Source: a virus. Taken from it: DNA of 22,323 bases. Below the pieces are notes generated by a model, which saw nothing but the letters and a program-made list of their open reading frames with translations, was not told the DNA's origin and made no database searches. Within the stretch, counting starts at the first letter, position 1. The number at the start of each line of letters is the position of its first letter. A program made the position numbers and the translations under genes. Shown in pieces: positions 7,227-15,221 of this stretch. The stretch is from positions 1 through 22,323 of the IMG/VR virus record IMGVR_UViG_3300006736_000101; one strand, written 5' to 3'.

Positions 7227-8839
7227 GCGACCCATTTTCAAGCCAGCCTGTACCGTTTACTGATGTAGGTTCAGATTTTTTAAAGCTGGTTAATATACCA
7301 GACTCTATCAAAGATAATTATATAGATTATGAAGCTACTGATTTTGCTAGTATGCGTCAAGGTATTATAAATTATATTCAAGCTGTATATCCATTAGATT
7401 ACAATAACTTCGCAGAATCGGATCTAGGCATGATGCTTATAGAGGTAGTTGCTTATATGGGAGCAGTATTATCCCTAAAAGCTGATATGTTAGCTAATGA
7501 AAATTTTATTTCTACTGCGAAAGATCGAGATAGTGTGAGGAAGTTATTTGAATTAGTGGGTGTTTCCATGAAAGGGCCTACTTCTGCTCAGGCTACTGCG
7601 GATATATCTGTAAATGGTGTTGATGAGTTGGTAGCAGATTTAACACTATCCCCATCAGAAAGAGTATTTACGGTGGTTTCTCCCGAGGATGGGGAGTCTT
7701 CTACATATACTTTGTACAAAATATCAAATGGTCAGATAGGAGACCCAGAAAGTAATGCTTCTGTTACTTATACTTCTTCTTTATTAACCTCTTCTACGGG
7801 GGTTTATTCAGAAGTGGTATTATTGGAGGGGGCATTTGCTGTAGAGAGTGGACAATTCTCTGATGTTGATGTGTTTAAATCTATTTCATTAACGGAAGCT
7901 CCTGTTATCCAGAACAGCGCACAAGTTTATATAAGTTCTCCTTCTTTACCTAAAGCAGATGGTGTGTATAAAGCAGTTGATAATTTATATCAAGCCTCTT
8001 CTATAGATGATAAAGTATTCCAAGTTATTTACTCTGATGATTACAAGGCTCGTATTATTTTTGGGGATGGAAATAATGGAGTATCCCCTCCTCCTGGGTC
8101 TGTATACACCATAACTTATAGAGTTGGTGGTGGTAGTAGAGGTAATACTCCTGACAGTTATATAAATGCTGTGGGGACTGGAACTTATAATGAGGTAGCA
8201 GACCAAGGAATACGAGTCGTTCAAATGTCTATGGCTACTGGTGGGACAGACGCAGAGACGGTGGAAAAGGCTAAAAGGTATGCTCCACTAACCTTTAGAA
8301 GGCAGGATAGGCTAGTTTCCTTGGAGGACTACACAGCGTTTGCTAATAGATTTATATCTTCTGCTGGGGCAGCAGGGAAAGGTACAGCCTCTTTGAGGAA
8401 GGCATTTAGCTCTGCTAATGTTATAGACTTATTTATTTTAGAGAGTGCAACGGATATACAACTTCAAAAGGCTTCTATATCATTTAAAAATGATTTATTG
8501 GCTGCCATAGATCTTAAAAAGATGATTACTGATGATGTAGTAGTTAACGATGGTTTAATAAGAACAGTAGACTTAATTATTACAGCTAATGTAGATAAAA
8601 GATTTGAAGGTATTGAAGGAACTATAACGCCACAAATAGCTAGAAAAGTTCAAAATTATTTCTTATCTACTAATAGAGATTTTGGCGAGCCTTTAATATT
8701 GGCTGATTTGAATAGAGAAATTTTTGAGTTGTCGGATGTAAGGTATTCAAGTATTGATAATTTGAATGATGATATACATATTGAGTTTAATGAAATAATC
8801 CAGTTAAATAACTTAGTTATAAATATTAATTTAGTGTAA
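7223..8839 (+). CDS. 6: Baseplate wedge protein, gp6/baseplate J-like
   Basis: This 538-residue protein is a clear member of the gp6/baseplate J-like family, which forms the dimeric ring that holds the wedges around the hub. N-terminal residues about 50-115 show the family pattern Asn-Asn-Phe-Ala-Glu-Ser-Asp-Leu-Gly-Met-Met-Leu-Ile-Glu followed by Asp-Ser-Val-Arg-Lys-Leu-Phe-Glu-Leu-Val-Gly. Around 277-305 is the hallmark Ile-Ile-Phe-Gly-Asp-Gly-Asn-Asn-Gly followed by Tyr-Arg-Val-Gly-Gly-Gly-Ser-Arg-Gly-Asn. Around 340-378 are Ala-Thr-Gly-Gly-Thr-Asp-Ala-Glu-Thr and Leu-Val-Ser-Leu-Glu-Asp-Tyr. It is somewhat shorter than T4 gp6 (660 aa) and complete. The start overlaps gp25's stop (ATGA), with AAAGG at 7211-7215 as a good ribosome binding site. 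The stop shares a base with the next ATG. Confidence 0.92.
   Translation: MSDPFSSQPVPFTDVGSDFLKLVNIPDSIKDNYIDYEATDFASMRQGIINYIQAVYPLDYNNFAESDLGMMLIEVVAYMGAVLSLKADMLANENFISTAKDRDSVRKLFELVGVSMKGPTSAQATADISVNGVDELVADLTLSPSERVFTVVSPEDGESSTYTLYKISNGQIGDPESNASVTYTSSLLTSSTGVYSEVVLLEGAFAVESGQFSDVDVFKSISLTEAPVIQNSAQVYISSPSLPKADGVYKAVDNLYQASSIDDKVFQVIYSDDYKARIIFGDGNNGVSPPPGSVYTITYRVGGGSRGNTPDSYINAVGTGTYNEVADQGIRVVQMSMATGGTDAETVEKAKRYAPLTFRRQDRLVSLEDYTAFANRFISSAGAAGKGTASLRKAFSSANVIDLFILESATDIQLQKASISFKNDLLAAIDLKKMITDDVVVNDGLIRTVDLIITANVDKRFEGIEGTITPQIARKVQNYFLSTNRDFGEPLILADLNREIFELSDVRYSSIDNLNDDIHIEFNEIIQLNNLVININLV
8818..8825 (+). promoter_or_regulatory. TATAAATA octamer, candidate T4-type late promoter ahead of gp7-like gene
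   Basis: This is a second perfect TATAAATA, again ending exactly 13 bases before a start codon (8839). The gp7-like gene has no visible Shine-Dalgarno sequence, so a near-leaderless transcript or coupling through TAATG are the two explanations for its expression. The octamer also encodes the last strand of gp6, and further copies lie inside genes at 8961, 10552 and 16570, so chance is a real alternative. Confidence 0.25.
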
Positions 8840-11800
8840 TGACAACAAATAGATTTTACAAAAGAAATTATAAGGATGCTTTAGATTATATTATACCTGA
8901 AGTATATTTTACTCAAGATCTTACTTTAAGTGGCACCCAACCTGACGCTATCGACAGTATTATAAATAGCCATATAAACTTTTGTATAAACCAACCTACT
9001 ATACTTTCCATTTCTGCGGCAGGAACATTTTCTAGTATAAATGAAGTATCCTCTTTGTCTAGATGGTTTATCCCACAAAATAAGATTAATAATCTGACCG
9101 CTAAAGAGTTTGAGATACAGATACTACATCCTTTAGGGATATGCATGGGAGACTTAAATGGTATGCAATGTACCTACTACTCTTGTCCTGGTAATGAATG
9201 TAATACTAATTTCTCAGGAGTACCTTATACTAATATTGTTAATGTGTTTAAGGATACTTTATTCCCTAAAATTATTCTTAACTCTGGTTCATTAGAGTCT
9301 ACCACAAACAGCGCATTCAGCAATAGTGCGTCAGGAACACATGAATATCTAATTAATAGATTAGGGTGGATATATTTCTTAAATACTGCTTCAGCAGGGG
9401 ACGCTTCCAGCTACATAGCAAGCTCTCTAGCGGATATGTATGTATCTGGTACTAACTTTTCAGTGAAGGATGGTATTAAGGGTCTATCTTATTATGTATA
9501 TAATAATTGGCCTTCTCTATCTAGTACTTATCCTGGACTTCTTCCTAGTGATTATACTTCAGGTACAGCTACTTATGTAAGTGGAACCCAACCTCTAGAC
9601 AGGCTTCACACTCTTATAGATGTTATCTACTCTGATCAGTATTCTAATAAAGATGATACTTATGTTCGTGATGCTTTTGATGATTATGTAGCTAATTCCA
9701 CATTACTGACTGGAAGGGAAAGGGCAGGACCATTCAGCAAATTTATAAAGGGAGTATCTTATTCTTTTTTTGATACTAGAGATGAGGTAGAGAGGCTAGA
9801 GTCTTTATATGATATAGAAAATTGTCCACCTAGACTTCTGAAGTATGTTGCTGATCTAATTGGGTGGGATCTTAAAGGAAGTAATCCAGAGGGTTGGAGA
9901 AGACAGTTACTATTTGCGACTACACTTTACAAACAAAGAGGCACCAAGAAAGGTTTATATAATGCTATAACTACGGTACTTCCTGGGGTAGAGCTTGAGG
10001 AGTCTAGTATATCAGAGTTTTATGAATCTTATATTCCTTATTTGGCTTATTATTTATTAAATACAGATAGTGCATTATTTGAATCTTTAAGTACTTGGAC
10101 CCAGGAAGAAGCCTTTAAGTATACAGGGGGGGAATACGATCCTGCTAGTTTGGATAATAATGTAAGAATTGTTATTGATCATATGATGCTTAAAGCAGTG
10201 ACTAGATTCCCTGAGCTATTCTATGTAAAGAACTTTAAGTTTGATTTAACTAATCCAGATTTTGTATTCTTTTATAGGGGAAGATCTTTTAGTATACCAC
10301 CCTGGGAAGAAGAAAAGTTTTATATGGATTGTGAATCTACTCCTTCATTTTTACAATTCATAAAGAATGAACTTATTTGTTTAGGGGTATCCTATGAGCA
10401 TGCTACTAATTTTTATAATTATGCAGCAGATAATATATCACATAAAAACTTAGATACTAGATTTTACAATAACGGGTTACTGTTTTTTACGAGTTCTATA
10501 AACTTACCTCCAAATGAGTCTACGATATTAGATAATTATAAGGTAGAGAAGTATAAATATCTTCCTTTATGGAATGCTAAATCCTCACACTTCAATGTAA
10601 GTGTATCATCAGGATCTTTTACAGACAGCTTCTTTAACTCTACAATTTACACTAAGCAAGATTTTTTCCAATCCTTATCTATAGTTGATGAATTCTCGCC
10701 AGCTAAGTCCATACCTAGAACCCATGTAGATTTACAGCAAGTAGAGACTTTAAGTGCTATTACATTTAACTGTCCTAGTGTTAGATATTTACTATATGAT
10801 ATATCTTTATCTGGATTCCCAGGGTCTGTGCAATCTTCTGGGGTTGATATACGAAACATTCCTTACGCTGTGGGTGGAGATTTTCCAACCCCAGATAATT
10901 CTAGTAGAGCTAGAAATGATCATACTAATCTACCCGTATACAAAAGAGATTTTGTAGATAGTCCTGGAGATTTCTCTCAGTTAGCGGGTTCTTCAGTTAG
11001 TGCTGTTCCTTTAACACAAGTAGATAGAACTAATGTTAGAAGGAGAGATTTTTCTAAAACTCTTCAGAAAGGTGGATGGTACACTAGGACTGGGCAAAAC
11101 ATGCCTTCCTATTTCAACACTAGTTCTCAAGGTGTAGACACAGAGTTCGCTCCCTTAGGATTTGTAAATATACTTTACAAATATAATCCTGTTATCAATC
11201 CGTATGATTTAGATGAAGTAAGTGGTTATCCGCATGATCTTAATGTTTGGAGTCCTTGCTGGACTTTAAATTCTGACAAGGAAATGAGTGGTATTTATGC
11301 TTCCTCTACTTTTGATATAAGGGGGTCTTCTGCTTTAGTATCTTCAACCTGTGATAGTTATGTTAGAAGAGAGCGCACACCTGAGTTCCAGCGTGTACTT
11401 CATAAACTTTTAGATAAAAAATATGAAGGGGAGGCTAGAGCTATCTACGCAGAGAACAAATCTTTACTAGATACCTCTGCTTATTTAGATCCTATAGCTT
11501 CGTTAAAGAATATCCTTTGGAGTAATGGTAGTGATGATACTTCTGAAATTTATAGTTTTATTTTGGGTAATAGAAGATTTAGTAGAGACTCTATAGATGG
11601 TATGCATAAAATGTTTAAGGATTATATAGATTACTTTACTAATACTGGTATAGGTAATGGGTTATTAGACACTTATACTGATGGTGGTGCCAATATACTA
11701 TCTCATGTATACGGCCCATTATTCCTCAATGGTCGGTTTACTCTTGACGGATCCGCTCTGGATGCAACCGTAAGTTCTACATTAGAGGCAACTACCATGG

Positions 11801-13257
11801 CTACAGAGAATCCCTTTTCTATATCTGATGTATCTTCTTTAAATAATATAACAGCTTCAAGTGTACAAGATATGCCAGTAGAGAAGACAGAGTTTAGAAA
11901 TCCTTACATACTATCAGGAATGGAGTTTACGGATTTCCCTGATAGCACTTCTAAGTTTTCTTTTATTAATCTGGACGATACTAATGCTTCGGTAGATAGA
12001 GATAACTATGTTATTAACAATCCTTTAGTGGTCGTAGATACTAAGAACTCATTTCCCAGACTAAGATTTAATCTTAAGGATTATGGGGCTAACGAAAATT
12101 TCCTAATCCCAGAAAGAGATTTTAAGTTGTCAGTGAACGCGGCCATAGGAACTAAAAACTCTGATATTTTAGGTGGGGATAATATAGGAGCTTGGATACA
12201 CACAGATGTAGAAGATGATTATCATGGTAATAAAGTATTTTGGAACTTTATGCCCGATGGGTCCTGGCGAAAGTTAGATGCAGCTATATTACAAACTAAA
12301 GGAGCAGTTAATTATGTTAAGCAATATTTAACTCATTCTTTGGATTATTCAGATCAGTATACTATAGCTACAGACCCATGCCCAGCGTTTACTTCGGATA
12401 AAGATGTTATTGTAAGTATGCAAGAAGAGGATTTTATTACTCGTTCTGTAGACTTTAATACTAGAAATATAAAAATTAAAGTTCCGTACTCTTACTTTAA
12501 AGCTAAGAATCAAGTACATAGAACATCTCAAAATTACATAGTTGAAGTATTTAGTTATGACAACACAGCACTGGATAAGTTTATTATCTTTGATTATGTC
12601 TCTGTAGTAGATATTCGTCAGTCTTCAAGAGATATTGTTAAGCATCCAATTACATACAATACCTATTCATTACCTAATACAGTATTAGACGATTTAACTT
12701 TCTTGGATAGTAAAGGTAATGTGTTACCAGAAGGGACAAATCTAGATTCTGATTCTAATGGAAATATATCTACCTCTTCTGGGGATAAAGTTACTACTAT
12801 AGTTGCCCAATCCCCAGGGCAAATACAATCTTTGGGTATTTTATATGATCAGATGACAATACAAAATCCTTATTCCTGGGTAATTGATGATTCTTCTAAT
12901 GTAGTTAGGTTTGAAGAATATCTATATGATGGGGTATTTTCGGTAGGAGCTTCAGGTACAGTGATTCCTTCATCTATAATACTAGAGGGTAAGGCTAAAG
13001 GTTCTAATGTAACTATTAGTGAAGTAGCTAGTATATCATTAGATGGAGAAGAGATACTAGCTATATTAAGAGAGTTCAATAGATTACAAACTAACTTAGG
13101 AGCTAGAGATAAAACTATAAATGCTCCTTTATATGGACCAGAAGGTGGAAGTAGAATAAATTATAGAGTTGCTCCTATTTGGGCACAAAATGGTGGGGTA
13201 ACACAGTTTGAATCAGGTAACTCCAGACAATACTCTGATATAACGGTAGAAAACTAA
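8839..13257 (+). CDS. Very large baseplate wedge protein, gp7/P2 gpI-like
   Basis: The 1472-residue protein follows gp6 directly, the position of T4 gp7 (1032 aa). Residues about 315-400 carry the P2 tail protein I pattern: Cys-Pro-Pro-Arg-Leu-Leu-Lys-Tyr-Val-Ala-Asp-Leu-Ile-Gly-Trp-Asp, then Trp-Arg-Arg-Gln-Leu-Leu and Tyr-Lys-Gln-Arg-Gly-Thr-Lys-Lys-Gly-Leu. These helices bundle with gp6 and gp25 in contractile baseplates. The N-terminal 300 residues include a cysteine cluster at 102, 111, 116 and 121. The remaining 1070 residues are strand-rich, without a family I can name, and probably form the peripheral arm that carries rim proteins. Near the C-terminus (about 1390-1440) is a helix with Ile-Leu-Arg-Glu-Phe-Asn-Arg-Leu-Gln-Thr. 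There is no visible SD; it starts on the TAATG overlap with gp6 and ends on another TAATG overlap. Confidence 0.75.
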   Translation: MTTNRFYKRNYKDALDYIIPEVYFTQDLTLSGTQPDAIDSIINSHINFCINQPTILSISAAGTFSSINEVSSLSRWFIPQNKINNLTAKEFEIQILHPLGICMGDLNGMQCTYYSCPGNECNTNFSGVPYTNIVNVFKDTLFPKIILNSGSLESTTNSAFSNSASGTHEYLINRLGWIYFLNTASAGDASSYIASSLADMYVSGTNFSVKDGIKGLSYYVYNNWPSLSSTYPGLLPSDYTSGTATYVSGTQPLDRLHTLIDVIYSDQYSNKDDTYVRDAFDDYVANSTLLTGRERAGPFSKFIKGVSYSFFDTRDEVERLESLYDIENCPPRLLKYVADLIGWDLKGSNPEGWRRQLLFATTLYKQRGTKKGLYNAITTVLPGVELEESSISEFYESYIPYLAYYLLNTDSALFESLSTWTQEEAFKYTGGEYDPASLDNNVRIVIDHMMLKAVTRFPELFYVKNFKFDLTNPDFVFFYRGRSFSIPPWEEEKFYMDCESTPSFLQFIKNELICLGVSYEHATNFYNYAADNISHKNLDTRFYNNGLLFFTSSINLPPNESTILDNYKVEKYKYLPLWNAKSSHFNVSVSSGSFTDSFFNSTIYTKQDFFQSLSIVDEFSPAKSIPRTHVDLQQVETLSAITFNCPSVRYLLYDISLSGFPGSVQSSGVDIRNIPYAVGGDFPTPDNSSRARNDHTNLPVYKRDFVDSPGDFSQLAGSSVSAVPLTQVDRTNVRRRDFSKTLQKGGWYTRTGQNMPSYFNTSSQGVDTEFAPLGFVNILYKYNPVINPYDLDEVSGYPHDLNVWSPCWTLNSDKEMSGIYASSTFDIRGSSALVSSTCDSYVRRERTPEFQRVLHKLLDKKYEGEARAIYAENKSLLDTSAYLDPIASLKNILWSNGSDDTSEIYSFILGNRRFSRDSIDGMHKMFKDYIDYFTNTGIGNGLLDTYTDGGANILSHVYGPLFLNGRFTLDGSALDATVSSTLEATTMATENPFSISDVSSLNNITASSVQDMPVEKTEFRNPYILSGMEFTDFPDSTSKFSFINLDDTNASVDRDNYVINNPLVVVDTKNSFPRLRFNLKDYGANENFLIPERDFKLSVNAAIGTKNSDILGGDNIGAWIHTDVEDDYHGNKVFWNFMPDGSWRKLDAAILQTKGAVNYVKQYLTHSLDYSDQYTIATDPCPAFTSDKDVIVSMQEEDFITRSVDFNTRNIKIKVPYSYFKAKNQVHRTSQNYIVEVFSYDNTALDKFIIFDYVSVVDIRQSSRDIVKHPITYNTYSLPNTVLDDLTFLDSKGNVLPEGTNLDSDSNGNISTSSGDKVTTIVAQSPGQIQSLGILYDQMTIQNPYSWVIDDSSNVVRFEEYLYDGVFSVGASGTVIPSSIILEGKAKGSNVTISEVASISLDGEEILAILREFNRLQTNLGARDKTINAPLYGPEGGSRINYRVAPIWAQNGGVTQFESGNSRQYSDITVEN

Positions 13258-15221
13258 TGAAAGGCATAGTAGAAATTTACGGAACTACAGAAGAGGGAAG
13301 AAAGGATCTTCTTTATTCTGATGATAATATGACAACAGTTGGGTTCTCTGAGAATATAGTTGATATGTTAACTACTCCGTCTTCTATACAGTACCCTACC
13401 GCACTCAACAGCGCAGCTTTAGATTCTTCTAATTATACTATACAAGCATTTTCTATGTCTAAAGGGAAGGATCAGTTTAAAACTAATCAACACGCTTACT
13501 CCACTGACAACCTGCTACATAATTCAGACTTAGACGATACCTCTGGGTGGACCTTAACCAATGTTACACTGACTAAAAATTCTGTAGAGGGAGACACTTT
13601 TAATAGTAGTGGGCATTTATTAAACGCTGATACTAGTTCTGGTTCTTTGTCCCAGGCGATACTGTATGATGGTACAGATGGAGCCTTTGGGGCACCTTAT
13701 TTTAGTGGAACAGATTTTGTATTTGGTGTAGATGTAAAATTAAATAGAGGTGATCCTCCTGTTCAGGTTTCTGGCACTACTAATGAGTACATAGGGTATT
13801 CTCAAATAGCTCTTAGTTCTTGTAATAATTTATTCCAAACTAGTATTAAATGGGATAATAGGGGTGTAGCTGTATTAGATGATACTGTTGGGTGGACTTC
13901 CTCCTTAGCAGGTATTAAGGATATTGGAGGAGGATGGTATAGAGTATTTGTTCATGGTTTATATGCTAGTGGGGGATCTACACATCCAACTACAGCATAT
14001 ATCTATCCATCTGTGGGGGAATCCGCAGATGCTTTAGTAGATACTACTACTTATCCTGTAACAGGAGGTGCGGGATCTATTTACATAAATAGACCACAAT
14101 TAGAATTAGGTACTCACCCTACTAATTATGTGAAAACATCTTCTTTCCTCACCAGAGATAATACTTTAGCGTACTCTAGATTAAATTCCACCGCTCCTTA
14201 TGGAACTTTTACCGATGCTGAGGGTGATAAGGTAGCTTTCAAGTACTATGTGGTTAGCGGTTCGGGTGGGCAGACCCTAAGTGGCCTGTACGGCTCCTCT
14301 GTGTCCGACCTGGGCGTTTCTGCGTATATACCCAATCCCACCACCTTAATCCCAGCAGCGCACCCAGAGGACACTGAGCTAACTCTAGGGGCAATTACCC
14401 CAGTTGAGGAGGCTTTTGGAGTTCAAATAACTAAAGGTCAGAATAGTGCAGTTCAAAACTTAGGAGACTCCTTGTATGTAAGTTCTTTTGATTCTTCTTG
14501 GTCTTACAGCAGTAAGTACACACCTGTATTTGGTAGACATTTAAGTTATGTTGGAACTTTTGGTGTGAGTAGTGATGTATTATCTTCTGGAGTATCGGCA
14601 ACTGCTCCTGCTGCATCTTTAGTTTACTTCGTATCTGCTTATGACGAAAATGGATTAGCTAACCCGTTATCAAGTACTCCTTTATATCAGGGAATATGTC
14701 AGGGGAGTAATATTCGTTGCAGCATGGATGCGTATGGGTATTGGATCATGCATAGAAATGGAGAAAGTTATCTACCTACCGATTATTCTTTTGGTGGTCC
14801 ACAGAACAAATGCGTAGTGGAAGCGGAATTGGATTTTTCTTCTACTGGAGAAATACAGTATCATATGAGAATGGTAAATATGTCGGGTCATGACGCAATT
14901 GGTTGGGTGGTATATGGAGGGCATAATTCTGATTCTGTCTTACTAAATATTTTCGGTGGAGTAAATGTTATAGGTTTGTGGGGACTAGATTTAAAGAAAA
15001 TTAAAGAAGATAACATAGGAGCATTTCCTCCCTACCGAGCTAAGTTCCAGCATCAGAGGTTGCTCCAAGGTGGAACAGCTTACCCAACTAGAAGATATAA
15101 ACTATACAGTAAAAAGGTATTAACAGATAATATAATGAAGAATGAAGGCTTGGGTACATCGGCTGGTATATTCGGTGATTATTTGAACCTAGACTTGTAC
15201 TGGAAGGTTAAATTCATATGA
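13257..15221 (+). CDS. Baseplate-rim or tail-fibre protein with carbohydrate-binding-like domain
   Basis: This 654-residue protein looks modular. Residues 1-70 form a module shared with the next two genes (Gly, hydrophobic, x, Ile ... Gly ... Leu-Tyr ... Asn ... Thr ... Gly). Residues about 85-295 resemble the carbohydrate-binding-like jelly rolls of phage fibres: an Asn-Leu-Leu-His-Asn-Ser opening, Trp-Thr-Leu-Thr-Asn-Val-Thr-Leu-Thr, Trp-Tyr-Arg-Val-Phe and the closing Pro-Gln-Leu-Glu-Leu-Gly-Thr-His-Pro-Thr-Asn-Tyr-Val. Residues about 332-385 are encoded by a GC-rich island. The C-terminal 90 residues contain Val-Ile-Gly-Leu-Trp (571-575) and end in Tyr-Trp-Lys-Val-Lys-Phe, matching the second shared module. 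It starts on a TAATG overlap without a strong SD and its stop overlaps the next ATG. Adhesin or rim decoration is the likely role; no enzymatic motif is seen. Confidence 0.6.
   Translation: MKGIVEIYGTTEEGRKDLLYSDDNMTTVGFSENIVDMLTTPSSIQYPTALNSAALDSSNYTIQAFSMSKGKDQFKTNQHAYSTDNLLHNSDLDDTSGWTLTNVTLTKNSVEGDTFNSSGHLLNADTSSGSLSQAILYDGTDGAFGAPYFSGTDFVFGVDVKLNRGDPPVQVSGTTNEYIGYSQIALSSCNNLFQTSIKWDNRGVAVLDDTVGWTSSLAGIKDIGGGWYRVFVHGLYASGGSTHPTTAYIYPSVGESADALVDTTTYPVTGGAGSIYINRPQLELGTHPTNYVKTSSFLTRDNTLAYSRLNSTAPYGTFTDAEGDKVAFKYYVVSGSGGQTLSGLYGSSVSDLGVSAYIPNPTTLIPAAHPEDTELTLGAITPVEEAFGVQITKGQNSAVQNLGDSLYVSSFDSSWSYSSKYTPVFGRHLSYVGTFGVSSDVLSSGVSATAPAASLVYFVSAYDENGLANPLSSTPLYQGICQGSNIRCSMDAYGYWIMHRNGESYLPTDYSFGGPQNKCVVEAELDFSSTGEIQYHMRMVNMSGHDAIGWVVYGGHNSDSVLLNIFGGVNVIGLWGLDLKKIKEDNIGAFPPYRAKFQHQRLLQGGTAYPTRRYKLYSKKVLTDNIMKNEGLGTSAGIFGDYLNLDLYWKVKFI
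14251..14410 (+). other. GC-rich island within the 654-aa fibre-like gene
   Basis: By hand count 92 of 160 bases (57%) are G or C, whereas the following 40 bases are 33% and neighbouring sequence looks clearly AT-rich. Codon choice changes with it: CTG, CCC, GGC, TCC and GCG codons replace the TTA, CCT, GGT and TCT seen elsewhere. The reading frame continues without interruption through about 53 codons just after the carbohydrate-binding-like domain. This suggests a recently acquired segment or a recombination patch. Confidence 0.6.
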
